In this document: piece after piece, positions 9,163 through 17,833 of the stretch | How positions within the stretch are numbered: position 1 is the stretch's first letter | Layout: each line of letters begins with the position of its first letter | Source of the DNA: PLanc-01 sp035342095 | GTDB lineage: Bacteria; Planctomycetota; Phycisphaerae; Sedimentisphaerales; Anaerobacaceae | DNA: 64,000 nucleotides | Assembly (NCBI GenBank): GCA_035342095.1 | Contig: DAOQWL010000015.1 | Span: 17,625 to 81,624, forward strand | Reading direction: 5' to 3' | Notes under the pieces: model-generated | Databases searched by the model: none | Seen by the model: the letters and a program-made list of their open reading frames with translations, nothing else | What the model was told of the DNA's origin: nothing | Made by a program: the position numbers and the translations under genes

Positions 9163-9579
9163 ATGAGATCTCAGGCTCCATTGCTGGCGACACTGTTGTT
9201 TCTCGCGGCGGGATGCTCCAATCCCAAGCCCGAGTTCTACTGGTATCACCCTGAAAAGACGTTCCGCGAGGTGAAAGAGGACTACTGCGAGTGCGAGCTC
9301 CAAGCCAAGGAGAAGGCCCTCGAAGTCCTGGAAGACAAGTACTTCGATGGGCTGCGGTCCCCCAGTGCTCTGGCAAACGGTGAGAAAGCACCGGCCAAGA
9401 GGAAGAAGTCCGTCGACCCCGCAGTCCAGGCCAAGGCGGAGTGGGGGGCACTCTATAAGCAGAATGCCTTCGACGGCTGCATGGAGGGCCGCGGCTACGT
9501 TAGACTCAAGGACCACCAACTCTCGCCGAATCTCAAGACCAAGGCGCTCCCTCTGGGAGGCATCGCCGGAGGCAAGTAG
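9163..9579 (+). CDS. Small predicted lipoprotein
   Basis: A 138-residue product with a short signal peptide and lipobox LAAGC (cysteine near residue 19), so probably anchored to a membrane. The start at 9163 is chosen for its GGGGGA ribosome site and signal peptide; the longer frame to 9103 is rejected. The mature part is charged and has three further cysteines in EDYCECEL and FDGCMEG. I do not recognise a family. Its stop is only three bases from the STAS gene, so the two are likely co-translated. Confidence 0.75.
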   Translation: MRSQAPLLATLLFLAAGCSNPKPEFYWYHPEKTFREVKEDYCECELQAKEKALEVLEDKYFDGLRSPSALANGEKAPAKRKKSVDPAVQAKAEWGALYKQNAFDGCMEGRGYVRLKDHQLSPNLKTKALPLGGIAGGK

Positions 9580-9582
9580 CAG

Positions 9583-9951
9583 ATGGAAACGAACGCCGGT
9601 TTGGATATCGCTCGCGAAGGAAACGTCGCTATCGCATCGTTCAAAAACGCCTGCATCAGCGACGTGGAGGAGATCGCCAACGCATCCACTCAACTCAGGC
9701 AGTACCTGCAGTCCGACCCCCCGCTGCGGATCGTCTTCGACTTCCACGGCGTGAAGTTCTTCTCCTCCCAGGTCTTGGGCCTCCTGCTGGAGGCCAGAGC
9801 TCATCTCAAACCCCACAATGGCGACGTCGCCGTCACTTCCCTGTGTCCGCAGTTGCAGCGGGTCTTCAAGATCACCAACCTGGACAGGATCTTCCGCCTG
9901 TACCCGGATCGTGCGTCCGCAATCCAGCCGGCCGGCAGCCAGACGAATTGA
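9583..9951 (+). CDS. STAS-domain (anti-anti-sigma factor-like) protein
   Basis: The 122-residue protein fits a single STAS domain, the fold of SpoIIAA/RsbV-type anti-anti-sigma factors. The diagnostic strand-turn-helix IVFDFHGVKFFSSQVLG lies at about residues 49-65; the serine pair there occupies the place of the phosphorylated serine in the classical D-S-S-G motif. No anti-sigma kinase lies nearby, so its partner is unknown; it could also act as a generic STAS adaptor. It sits three bases after the lipoprotein gene. Confidence 0.85.
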   Translation: METNAGLDIAREGNVAIASFKNACISDVEEIANASTQLRQYLQSDPPLRIVFDFHGVKFFSSQVLGLLLEARAHLKPHNGDVAVTSLCPQLQRVFKITNLDRIFRLYPDRASAIQPAGSQTN

Positions 9952-10002
9952 CGTAAAAACCTTTGGGAAAAGAGCTTACGTCACGATCACCCCGCCAGGG
10001 GA

Positions 10003-10452
10003 TCAGGGTCTGGCTGCCTTGGACCGTCGCACGCCCGTCAGATCCCGGCTCTCCTTGTTGTGGTCCTGCAGCAGTTTCATCGCCTTCTTGACATCGGAGA
10101 CCTTCAGCACTCCCGTCGTCCGACCGCCTGCCGCGCCAGCCGTGCAGTAGGCATAGGAGATGTTGACGTGCCCCTTGGCCAATTTCTCAGCCACGGTGGC
10201 CAGCGCCCCGGACTTGTTCGCCAGGTTCACACACAAGACCTCCGTCTCGTTGAAGGGCATGTTCAGGCGAACCAGCACATCGCGGGCCTTCTGCGGGTCC
10301 TCGAAGACGACCCGCATGACGCCGTTCTCGACCGAATCCATCATGGTGATCGCCACGATGTTGACCTTGACCTTTGCGAACTCGGCCAACGCCAAGGCCA
10401 ACACTCCCGGCTTGTTGACCATGAACACGGAAAACTGCGATGCAATGTACAT
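10003..10452 (-). CDS. Tandem ACT-domain protein
   Basis: A 149-residue protein made of two ACT domains. The first (residues 1-70) opens with the ligand-loop wording NKPGVLALAL, and the second (about 71-135) repeats it as NKSGALATVAEKLA. ACT domains bind amino acids and regulate metabolism. Stand-alone double-ACT proteins of this size are common and usually of unassigned ligand. The ATG at 10452 gives the ACT strand immediately; the upstream extension is rejected. It faces the STAS gene convergently. Confidence 0.85.
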   Translation of the reverse strand: MYIASQFSVFMVNKPGVLALALAEFAKVKVNIVAITMMDSVENGVMRVVFEDPQKARDVLVRLNMPFNETEVLCVNLANKSGALATVAEKLAKGHVNISYAYCTAGAAGGRTTGVLKVSDVKKAMKLLQDHNKESRDLTGVRRSKAARP

Positions 10453-10635
10453 CCTATCGCCTTTCCCACAGCCATCGTGTTGCCATGTCACCTACCGCCG
10501 GTCCCGCCCTTGGGAAGGAGCCAGCCACGCCTGTTCAATTGCCTATTATCCCGGCAACGCCCGCGTGGTTCAATCGAAAACCGCACCTGGCAGCTTGCCA
10601 CCCGCATATTCTGAAGAAATTTGCCAAAACAGGTC

Positions 10636-10664
10636 TTGACGCCCAACCACATATTGCGTACAAT
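10636..10664 (+). promoter_or_regulatory. Strong promoter upstream of ECF sigma gene
   Basis: TTGACG and TACAAT are separated by exactly 17 bases. Transcription would start near 10671, immediately before the hairpin described next. Confidence 0.65.
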
Positions 10665-10670
10665 CAGCCC

Positions 10671-10738
10671 AAATAAGTCTTCAAGCCCCTGGGTAGTCTC
10701 GCTTCCTCTCCCTCCGTTTGCTCAGGGGCTTATTTTTT
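10671..10738 (+). ncRNA. Candidate small RNA or leader attenuator with C/U-rich loop
   Basis: The predicted transcript is about 68 bases. A perfect 9-bp stem (AAGCCCCTG at 10683-10691 with CAGGGGCTT at 10723-10731) encloses a 31-base loop and is followed by A and six T. The loop contains CTTCCTCTCCCTCC (10702-10715), which is complementary to Shine-Dalgarno sequences. The element has its own promoter and terminator-like end, so it could be an independent anti-SD small RNA. Because the ECF sigma gene begins 73 bases further on, it could equally be an attenuator of that gene. The 5' AAATAAG can also pair with CTTATTT across the terminator, giving an alternative fold. Confidence 0.45.
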
Positions 10739-10810
10739 GCCCTCGTCGACGCGATCCACCTCTCAACCATGCCATTTTTCTGTAAGGTGCCCAGGCCGGG
10801 CAGGTCTAAT

Positions 10811-11383
10811 ATGTCAGCCATGGTGCGGACATCCGAGGAATTGGACCTGGCAACGCAGTTCCGCCAGGGAGATGACTCCGCGTTCGACAGGATCGTGGAG
10901 CAGCATTCAGCCGAGATTGCGGCCTTGGCCAATCGTCTGCTCGGATGGCCCGGAGATGTGGAGGATGTCGTGCAGGAGGTCTTTCTCTCGGCTTTTCTCG
11001 GACTCAAGAAGTTCCGAGGCGAGTGCCGCCTGCGGACTTGGCTGTTCACCATCACCGTGAACAGATGCCGGAGCTTCCGATTCCGCCGACGGCGCGTACT
11101 GGCCCGCGTGGCCATCGATGATCCCGAGGCGGCGGCCGGCTCGGGTTCCGGCTGCGATCAGGTCCCCATGGACGAGGAGACCTTCGCCATGGTCCGACGG
11201 GCAGTGCAGACCCTGCCCCGGAAGTACCGTGAAGTGACCGTGCTGAGGTACCTCCAGGGGCTCCAGACACAGGAAATCTGTGATTTGTTGGGAATCACGG
11301 CCAACGCCATGCAGGTCCGACTGAATCGGGCCAGGGCAAGACTGAAAGAACAGTTGGGCGATTTGTTCGAGGAGAAATCGTGA
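10811..11383 (+). CDS. ECF-type RNA polymerase sigma factor
   Basis: A 190-residue sigma-70 family factor. Region 2 is seen in DVEDVVQEVFLSAF followed by RTWLFTITVNRC. Region 4 has the helix-turn-helix LPRKYREVTVLRYLQGL and TQEICDLLGITANAMQVRLNRARARL. The ATG at 10811 is used; the frame is open earlier, but that part overlaps the hairpin RNA and has no family match. The gene overlaps the following GTG-started gene by four bases, the classic arrangement for a sigma factor and its membrane regulator. Confidence 0.92.
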   Translation: MSAMVRTSEELDLATQFRQGDDSAFDRIVEQHSAEIAALANRLLGWPGDVEDVVQEVFLSAFLGLKKFRGECRLRTWLFTITVNRCRSFRFRRRRVLARVAIDDPEAAAGSGSGCDQVPMDEETFAMVRRAVQTLPRKYREVTVLRYLQGLQTQEICDLLGITANAMQVRLNRARARLKEQLGDLFEEKS

Positions 11384-11997
11384 GCGAAGAGCAAGTCAAG
11401 ACGCTGCTCCAAAGGGCCGACGAAATCGCGGGAAACCCCGTTTTCAGCACGGTCAGTGCGGTTCGGATTCGCCGGCGGCTTCAGCGACGACGGGTCTTCC
11501 GCACCGCGGTCCCCCTGGCGGCGGCAGCAGCAGTGACCATCGCAATCGCGCTGTTGACCCGGTCCGGGCAGGTGGAAACACCGCAGCAGCAGCCCCAGCC
11601 GCAACAGCAGATTGCCTCGCTCCAGGAGCAGGTCAACCAGTTGAAGGCCCAGACCGACGCGACGTTGAAGCTGGTTCAGGAAGTGCTCGAAAGGGACCGC
11701 CAGCAGCAGCGTTTGGACGCCCTCGAAGCGGAGCTGGCGAGCATCCCCGATCCGGTCCGGCGGATGGAGCAGCAGGTGGACAGGAGTGCCTTTCTGCTCG
11801 TCTACCAGGCGGACCGGCTCTACAAGGAGCTGAACCAGACCGAGTCGGCAGTCGCGGCCTACAAGGAAGTGATCCAACTGTTCCCGACGAACCAATGGGC
11901 CGATGTCGCCCGCGAGCGACTGAGCCAGATCGAACAACGACGGATCAACAAATCCGAGGATAAAGGAGAAACCAGATGCGAACCGCGAAGTGTGTAG
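11380..11997 (+). CDS. Single-pass membrane protein, likely sigma-factor partner
   Basis: The start is GTG at 11380, overlapping the sigma gene stop (GTGA) with a GAGGAG ribosome site. The 205-residue product has a cytoplasmic N-terminus of about 45 residues, one membrane helix (TAVPLAAAAAVTIAIALL), a glutamine-rich coiled coil, and a C-terminal TPR-like hairpin around VAAYKEVIQLFPTNQWADVA. Position and topology fit an anti-sigma factor, but it has no zinc-binding HxxxCxxC motif, so that role is inferred. Its end overlaps the next gene by 22 bases. Confidence 0.75.
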   Translation: MSEEQVKTLLQRADEIAGNPVFSTVSAVRIRRRLQRRRVFRTAVPLAAAAAVTIAIALLTRSGQVETPQQQPQPQQQIASLQEQVNQLKAQTDATLKLVQEVLERDRQQQRLDALEAELASIPDPVRRMEQQVDRSAFLLVYQADRLYKELNQTESAVAAYKEVIQLFPTNQWADVARERLSQIEQRRINKSEDKGETRCEPRSV

Positions 11998-13817
11998 TCA
12001 TCGTTCTTACCGTAGCTCTAGTCGGCGCCGCTGCAGTGACCGCAGCCTCCGGACAGGACAACGCCACACGGAAGCCATCGAACACGAGAACAGCGGATTG
12101 CCTCGTGAGAATCACAGCCGATCCCGCCATCGTCCCCCTGAACGAGGCGACCGTAGCTAGTCTCATCTGCAGTTCCGGCGTGCGGCGCAAAGCCATAGTG
12201 GAAGTCCTGGGCGTCGAGCCCGGGGATCCTCTGCAATTCGTCTTGGTCGAATGGCTCTCGGGAGAAACGACCCGGGCGGACGCAACACAAGAACAGGACA
12301 CGGCGATATCGCGGGAACTGGAGGCCATCTATGGACCGGAGTATGCCCAAATGATGAGCAGCTCCTCAGGGACATCGCAGAAGAAAGGCGGCGCAACGTC
12401 CGGCCGCAGTATGGGCGGCTTTGGGGGCATGGGGGGCGGGATGATGGGCGCGACGACACCGACGGGCCCTGAGATGGGCGGCATGAGCAGCGGAGGCGTG
12501 GGCGGCGGGATAGTGGGCGGTCGTACGGGTGGCGGCATGGGATCGGGCATGGGCGGCATGGGCGGCGCCAGTAACTTCAGCAACTATGGCGGCTTTGGCG
12601 GTGTGACGACAAGGTTCGCGAGCAGCCCGACCGTCGAGCACAGCGCGGTCATCAAACTGACCGTGGACCTCCCTGGTAGTGTCAAGCCGGCCGCCCAGGA
12701 ACTCCTGGCCGCCCTTGTGGTGAACCTGCGAAACAGCCTCGTCGACACACACGACAAATACACTGAAGGCTTGAACAGACTGCTCGTGTCTGTCACGTCC
12801 CAGCGAGATCAGGCAGAGCGGAACATTCAGAGCGCCGGCGCAGCGTCGTCGCCCGAGAGCGCAAGCGTCAGAGAACGACTCGATCAATTCGTGGATCTCT
12901 CCGCCTTGTCGCCCGATACGCCGGTGAGCGAAGCCATCGAGGTGCTGAAGAACGCCGTGCAGCCGCCTCTGGAGATCGTTGCCTTGTGGAAGGACCTGGA
13001 GGAGTGGGCGGGCACTCTGCCGTCCTCGCCGATCCAGATCGACGGCATGTCTTCCGTTCGATTGGGGACTGCCCTCGACCTCCTGTTGAAGGGCATATCC
13101 GACCCGCTTCCCAACTCGTCGCCCGTGGTGCACAGGATCAAAGACAACGTGATCGTGATCGGGACATCCAATGCGATGGGAATGCCGAGCAACTCCGCCG
13201 CGGGCGTCAAGAACCCAGCCGACATCAGGACCTTGGCAGCCCAGAAGGATGAACTGGCCAGAACCGTCCAGACTTTGGAACTGAATCAGGTGAGCATGGA
13301 GGCCCGTCGAAAAGCGATGTACATGCAGATCGAGGAGGCCATGAAGCAGGCGGACAAGAGACTGGCACAGGACACCGTCACCCAGGAGTTGGAGAAGCTC
13401 GTCCAGCTCAGCACCTCCCATCTCGAACTGCTTCAGAGGCAGGCGGCCGCCGGCCAGATCCCCCAGTCCGAGCTGGCCTCGGCCCAGGAAAGCGTCGCGA
13501 GGGCAAGGATCGAGCTGGCGCGTCGGCGGGAAGAACTGACCAAACTCACCGGCGGCGGACGGATCGAGCAATACGAGAGCGAACTGAGCAAGATGGCCAT
13601 CGATGAAGCCGAGAGCCGGGCCAGACTGGACGTACTCCGCAAGCAGCTTGTCGACGTGCAAGGGCAACTGACACAGGCGTCGACCTTCGACCCCGAGGCA
13701 GCCAGAATCCGCATCACCCAGGAGACGCTGGACATCGCCAACCGCCGGGTCGGGGAACTGGAGGCCCGCATCGCGTCCCTCCGGCCGCCCACCGTGACGG
13801 TGATCGGCGCCAACTGA
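11976..13817 (+). CDS. Large exported protein with Gly/Met-rich segment, STN-like region and coiled coil
   Basis: A 613-residue exported protein starting with a signal peptide (residues 1-26) and a strong AAAGGAG ribosome site. Residues about 130-210 are a low-complexity Gly/Met/Ser stretch. Residues about 305-400 (SALSPDTPVSEAIEVL, then VRLGTALDLLL and VIVIGTSN) resemble secretin/TonB short N-terminal (STN-like) domains. The last 200 residues are a long coiled coil. It is the third gene of the sigma operon, so it may be a target or sensor for that regulator. I do not recognise a named family. Confidence 0.7.
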   Translation: MRTAKCVVIVLTVALVGAAAVTAASGQDNATRKPSNTRTADCLVRITADPAIVPLNEATVASLICSSGVRRKAIVEVLGVEPGDPLQFVLVEWLSGETTRADATQEQDTAISRELEAIYGPEYAQMMSSSSGTSQKKGGATSGRSMGGFGGMGGGMMGATTPTGPEMGGMSSGGVGGGIVGGRTGGGMGSGMGGMGGASNFSNYGGFGGVTTRFASSPTVEHSAVIKLTVDLPGSVKPAAQELLAALVVNLRNSLVDTHDKYTEGLNRLLVSVTSQRDQAERNIQSAGAASSPESASVRERLDQFVDLSALSPDTPVSEAIEVLKNAVQPPLEIVALWKDLEEWAGTLPSSPIQIDGMSSVRLGTALDLLLKGISDPLPNSSPVVHRIKDNVIVIGTSNAMGMPSNSAAGVKNPADIRTLAAQKDELARTVQTLELNQVSMEARRKAMYMQIEEAMKQADKRLAQDTVTQELEKLVQLSTSHLELLQRQAAAGQIPQSELASAQESVARARIELARRREELTKLTGGGRIEQYESELSKMAIDEAESRARLDVLRKQLVDVQGQLTQASTFDPEAARIRITQETLDIANRRVGELEARIASLRPPTVTVIGAN

Positions 13818-14022
13818 ACCCCGTCTCGACAGGCGTCTGCAGAAATCAACAATCGCGTGCAGACAGGTCCAAACAGTCTGCAGTACACCCGTGAGCCGTT
13901 GTCTTCCAGGACGCGGAAGATGACGCCTCGCGGCGTCACTACAAACCCTCGCGAATTTCCCCAATACAGTGATCGGTCTTCACACGGCATCGTGCGGGAG
14001 TCGCGGTTCGTCTCCCTGGTTC

Positions 14023-14069
14023 GGAGTTCCGCGTTCACGCGGTCCTGAGCCGCCTGAAGGCGGAACTCC
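14023..14069. repeat. REP-like palindromic element
   Basis: GGAGTTCCGC at 14023-14032 is repeated inverted as GCGGAACTCC at 14060-14069, with further pairing inside (CGCGGTCC-type and CCGCCTGAAGG arms). It lies between genes and looks like a dispersed palindromic repeat. Confidence 0.6.
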
Positions 14070-14124
14070 AAACCTCGCGACAACAGCCATGCATCCACCG
14101 CGTCTTCCTCGGTCGAGAAGAACG

Positions 14125-14152
14125 TTGAACTTCCCTGCGAAGGACGTATAAT
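14125..14152 (+). promoter_or_regulatory. Promoter of coiled-coil protein gene
   Basis: TTGAAC and a perfect TATAAT are spaced by 16 bases, about 65 bases upstream of the start codon at 14218. Confidence 0.65.
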
Positions 14153-14217
14153 GCGTTTGTCCTGGCGATAGCGGGCCGGGGCGCATTCGTGACGCACGAC
14201 AATCGAGGAGAAGTGAC

Positions 14218-15309
14218 ATGGCCGTCCAGAAGAAAGCGGATGCCGTCGAACCCAGTCTCAAGAGCACGAAACAGGAACTGCTCGATGCCTATGCTGAGAT
14301 GCGGCAACAACTGCAGGAGAGAGACAAGACGCAGTTGAAACCCGAGCAGAAGATACAAGAGAAGAAGGAGGCACAGGTCCTGACCGCCGTGCAGGCGATG
14401 ACGGCGGACGGCGTTCTCCAGAAGATCGGCCAACTCAAGCAGGAAATGACGAGGACCCTGGCCGATCTCGGGGAAAAGCTGGCCTCGGAGGTGGACAAGT
14501 GCAACCAGGTCCAGCAGGCCATCGAGATCAAGGAAAAGGAACTGGCGGAGGTCTTTGAGATCGACAAGGCCGCCGGGACCCTGGCTGCGCTAATCGAGGC
14601 GCAACATCGGGAACAAGAGCAATTCGAACGGAAGATGGCCGAAGAGAAGGAACGCCTGACCGGGGAAATCGAATCGATCCGTGACCAATGGAAGAACGAG
14701 AAGGCCGAGCATGACGCCTTGGTCAAAGAACAGGACGCGATCGAGGCCAAGCGCCGCCAGCGCCAGCAGGAAGAGTACAAGTACGCATTCGAGCGGGAGC
14801 AGCAGTTGGCGAGGGACAAGTTCGAAGACGAGAAGGCCAAGATGCTGGCGGAGAAGGGCCAGATCGACAAGGAAATGAAGGCCCTCAAGGAGCAGACGGA
14901 AAAGGGCCTCCAGGAACGAGAGAAGCAGATCGCCGAGCGAGAGAAGGAATTCGCGTCGCTGCAAACCGAAGTCCAGGGATTCGCCAAGCGGCTCGACGCC
15001 GCAGTGGCGGCCGCAGTCAAGGAGACCACCGAACGGGTGGGACGCGAAGCCAAGTACCAGCAGGATCTCGTGCAGAAGGACTTCGAGGGACAGAAGAACG
15101 TCTTGACCGCTCGAATCCAATCCCTGGAAAAGACGGTGAAAGAACAGGCCGAGCAGCTCGTCAAGCTCTCCCAGCAGCAGGAGGCGGCCTATCAGAAGAT
15201 TCAGGACGTTGCGGTCAAGGCCATCGAAGGCGCGTCGAAGCTCGGCTCATTCGGCAGCCTGGTCCACACCCTCAAGGAGCAGACCCGCAAGCAGGCCAAC
15301 GAGGAATAG
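14218..15309 (+). CDS. Cytoplasmic coiled-coil protein of unknown function
   Basis: A 363-residue, highly charged protein with no signal peptide, rich in Lys, Glu and Gln and predicted to be coiled coil from about residue 15 to 330. A GAGGAG ribosome site precedes the ATG. No enzymatic motif is visible. It resembles structural or scaffolding coiled-coil proteins in composition only. An inverted repeat (ACCGGTCAG at 15319-15327 with CTGACCGGT at 15359-15367) follows it and overlaps the end of the convergent gene; it lacks a T tract but may affect termination. Confidence 0.75.
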   Translation: MAVQKKADAVEPSLKSTKQELLDAYAEMRQQLQERDKTQLKPEQKIQEKKEAQVLTAVQAMTADGVLQKIGQLKQEMTRTLADLGEKLASEVDKCNQVQQAIEIKEKELAEVFEIDKAAGTLAALIEAQHREQEQFERKMAEEKERLTGEIESIRDQWKNEKAEHDALVKEQDAIEAKRRQRQQEEYKYAFEREQQLARDKFEDEKAKMLAEKGQIDKEMKALKEQTEKGLQEREKQIAEREKEFASLQTEVQGFAKRLDAAVAAAVKETTERVGREAKYQQDLVQKDFEGQKNVLTARIQSLEKTVKEQAEQLVKLSQQQEAAYQKIQDVAVKAIEGASKLGSFGSLVHTLKEQTRKQANEE

Positions 15310-15344
15310 ACCTACGGCACCGGTCAGAAACAACGAGTCAGTTC

Positions 15345-16754
15345 CTACAGGCTCCAGCCTGACCGGTAGGACTCCCGGATGTACTTGTTGGCCTCGTCGT
15401 CGTTGGTGAATCGCATGTTCGGGCCGTCCCAAACAAGCTTCTTGCCCCGCCGGATGGCGATGTTGCCGATCTGCACAACCTCGGCCAGCAGACCGCCGAC
15501 GTCGAAGTTGCAGCTTGCCTTCTCGCCGCCTTGGCAGGCTCGAATCCACTCGCCCGTCGCGATGCTCTGGAAGGTCACTCGGGGCAACGTCCGCGGTGGA
15601 CGTTTGTACGCCTGCATCTTCGACTCGGGGATGATCTGCCCGCCCTCGGTGTCGCCGAGGATCTTGCCCTTGTCGCCGATGTACAGATTGCCCTCGTCCG
15701 GCCAGTCCCTGCCTTCCTCCAGTTCGACAGGCCTGGGCGGCTTGATCCCGCCGTCGTACCAGTAGACCGTCACAGGAGCCAGCCCATCGCGGGCGGGAAA
15801 CTCCCAGGCGACCGTCGACGCCAGCGGGGTTGCCTCGGGCATCGCCCGGGTCGAGCTCGCCCACACACTCGTCGGATGACCGAGCTTGAGGGCCTTGAAA
15901 AGCGTATTGAGATGGTGACAGCCCATGTCGCCCAGGGCGCCCGTTCCAAAGTCCCACCAGCCGCGGAAGTTCCACGGGTGATACACGGCGTCGTACGGGT
16001 AGTTGTGTTTGGCTTGTTGCATCACGAGATGATCGCGCCCCCACTTGTCCTTGAAGGGACGCATCGGCGCCGGACCGATCCACAGGTCCCAGTCCAGGTG
16101 TGCCGGCACCGGGTCCGAGCCCTCCGGGCGGATCATCCCCTGCGGCCACAGCGGACGGTTCGACCAGCAATGGGCCTCGCGAATCTCGCCGACCGCGCGG
16201 TCCCAGATCATCTCCTGCAGGTCGCACGCCCGGTCGCTCACAGAGGATGCGGTCGTCACCTGGGTGGCGATTCCCGCCTTGCGAGCGGCCTCGGCCAGCG
16301 TGCGGGCTTCGTGGACGGTCCGCGTGAGCGGCTTGACGCACAGAATGTGCTTGCCCCGACGGACCGCCTCCATCGAGATCACCGCGTGCGTGTGGTCCGG
16401 CGTCGCCACCAGGACCGCGTCGATGCCGGCGCTTTCCCTGTCGAACATCTCGCGGTAGTCGCGGTATCGCCTGGCCTGCGGATACTCCTCGAAGACCGGC
16501 CTGGCGTACTCGTGGTCCACGTCGCACAGGAAAGCGATACGTGCCGTCGGGTCAGATGCACAGCCCTTCAGGAAGGACCGGCCGACCCCGCCGATTCCGA
16601 TGCCGGCAATGTTGAGCCGCTCGCTCGGGGCCGCCTGCGCCCGAGTCCCGAGAACGTGGCTGGGCACGACGGTGAACGCCGCGACCGCTGCGGCCCGTTG
16701 CATGAGTTCTCGACGCGACACAACCGCTGTCTGACGACCATGACTCTCGTTCAT
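15345..16754 (-). CDS. TAT-exported Gfo/Idh/MocA-family oxidoreductase
   Basis: A 469-residue NAD(P)-dependent oxidoreductase of the glucose-fructose oxidoreductase/inositol dehydrogenase type. The N-terminus has a twin-arginine signal (SRRELMQ near residue 14, hydrophobic stretch to about 40), so it is exported folded. The Rossmann motif is GIGIGGVG, and the family motif CVKPLTRTVHEA follows ATPDHTH. Such proteins are abundant in planctomycetes and usually act on sugars or cyclitols; the substrate is not evident. The ATG at 16754 has an AGGAGAG ribosome site. A promoter is at 16791-16819. Confidence 0.9.
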   Translation of the reverse strand: MNESHGRQTAVVSRRELMQRAAAVAAFTVVPSHVLGTRAQAAPSERLNIAGIGIGGVGRSFLKGCASDPTARIAFLCDVDHEYARPVFEEYPQARRYRDYREMFDRESAGIDAVLVATPDHTHAVISMEAVRRGKHILCVKPLTRTVHEARTLAEAARKAGIATQVTTASSVSDRACDLQEMIWDRAVGEIREAHCWSNRPLWPQGMIRPEGSDPVPAHLDWDLWIGPAPMRPFKDKWGRDHLVMQQAKHNYPYDAVYHPWNFRGWWDFGTGALGDMGCHHLNTLFKALKLGHPTSVWASSTRAMPEATPLASTVAWEFPARDGLAPVTVYWYDGGIKPPRPVELEEGRDWPDEGNLYIGDKGKILGDTEGGQIIPESKMQAYKRPPRTLPRVTFQSIATGEWIRACQGGEKASCNFDVGGLLAEVVQIGNIAIRRGKKLVWDGPNMRFTNDDEANKYIRESYRSGWSL

Positions 16755-16790
16755 GTCAGCTCTCCTTTCGGAAAGATAGATTCGGTATTC

Positions 16791-16819
16791 GATATACCCC
16801 GCCGACGGGCGGTTCTCAA
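16791..16819 (-). promoter_or_regulatory. Promoter of Gfo/Idh gene
   Basis: Minus-strand TTGAGA and TATATC with a 17-base spacer, about 37 bases upstream of the start codon. Confidence 0.5.
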
Positions 16820-16929
16820 GGGCAAACTGCGGAAAGGGACAGATGGCTCTGGCAGACGGGGAACAATCCGGGTATGCTCGTGCGGGAAAGGCCGAACCAG
16901 AAGAAGTCGTGACGCTGTGAACGGGGACT

Positions 16930-17706
16930 ATGGCAGTCCAGAGGGTCAAGCTGATCGCTTTCATCGCGGTGGTTGTCGCCGGCGTGGCGATGGCGTGCGG
17001 CACGTTCCCCGTCATCCCCTGGCTGACAAACGTGTTCGAGCGGATCGGAAACATGGGGTCGTGGGGTCCCGTCGCACTCGGCGGCTTCTACGCCATCTCT
17101 TGCGTGCTCCTGATTCCCGCGTCGATCCCCACGCTGGCGGCCGGATTCCTCTTCGGCGTTCTCACCGGCAGCATCGCCGCAATGGTCGGCAGCACGGCCG
17201 GCGCCGTCGCGGCCTTCTGGATCGGCCGGCTGGCCGCCAACGGCAGGACAGGGCATCGGACCGGACGCAATCCCTGGCTCAGCGCGTTGAACGATGCGGC
17301 GGGCGAGCAAGGGTTCAAAATCGTGTTGCTGAGCCGCCTGAGCCCGGTCTTTCCCTATGCGATTCTGAACTACGCCTTCGGCCTGACGAAAGTCCCCTTC
17401 CGCCACTACATTGTCGCCACTGTGATCGGCGTGCTGCCCCCGATGGTGATGTACGTCTACGTCGGCGCGGGTCTGCGCTCGCTGGCGGACATCGCCACCT
17501 ACGCACGAGGAGAGGGACAGACTACGCCCGCCCTCCGCGCGTTCTTCTGGATCGGTCTGGCGGTAACGATTGCGGTCACCCTCCTTCTGACCCACACGGC
17601 CCGGGCTGCGTTGCGCAAGGCCGCACCCGAGGGGGTCTGTCGAAGCGGGAGCGGACCCGAGCCGACAGGCAAGAAGCACGAAACCCGACACTTCAATCGC
17701 GTCTGA
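16930..17706 (+). CDS. TVP38/TMEM64 (DedA-like) membrane protein
   Basis: A 258-residue polytopic membrane protein with about six hydrophobic segments. The family core is visible: a glycine-rich re-entrant segment AAGFLFGVLTGSIAA at about residues 75-90, then LLSRLSPVFPYAILNYAFGL near residue 140 and VYVGA. Proteins of the SNARE-associated/VTT family have been linked to lipid scrambling and undecaprenyl-phosphate recycling; the specific role here is unknown. It is divergent from the Gfo/Idh gene. Confidence 0.85.
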   Translation: MAVQRVKLIAFIAVVVAGVAMACGTFPVIPWLTNVFERIGNMGSWGPVALGGFYAISCVLLIPASIPTLAAGFLFGVLTGSIAAMVGSTAGAVAAFWIGRLAANGRTGHRTGRNPWLSALNDAAGEQGFKIVLLSRLSPVFPYAILNYAFGLTKVPFRHYIVATVIGVLPPMVMYVYVGAGLRSLADIATYARGEGQTTPALRAFFWIGLAVTIAVTLLLTHTARAALRKAAPEGVCRSGSGPEPTGKKHETRHFNRV

Positions 17707-17729
17707 GGTTTTCACGACGCCGATCCGGC

Positions 17730-17758
17730 TTCTCGACGGCCCTCGACGGTGTTAGAAT
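17730..17758 (+). promoter_or_regulatory. Possible promoter of the radical SAM gene
   Basis: TTCTCG and TAGAAT with a 17-base spacer; the -35 is weak. The implied start near 17765 supports the ATG at 17834 over the earlier GTG at 17768. Confidence 0.4.
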
Positions 17759-17833
17759 GCCGGTTCGGTGGGCGCGGTCGCGCACCCAGTATCGAGAAAT
17801 GCCCAGGTTTCTGGGGAATGGATTCGAGCAACG

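Larger units (their letters stand above)
13818..14217. other. Intergenic region with palindromic repeats and a promoter
   Basis: No gene is supported. It contains a 7-bp hairpin at 13921-13938 (TGACGCC / GGCGTCA), the palindromic element at 14023-14069 and the promoter at 14125-14152. Confidence 0.6.

Noticed and set aside
10718..10810. Longer N-terminus for the ECF sigma factor
   Set aside because: This part overlaps the hairpin RNA candidate and has no sigma-family similarity.
12366..13964. 532-codon minus-strand open frame
   Set aside because: It is antisense to the exported protein of the sigma operon, which has a signal peptide and ribosome site.
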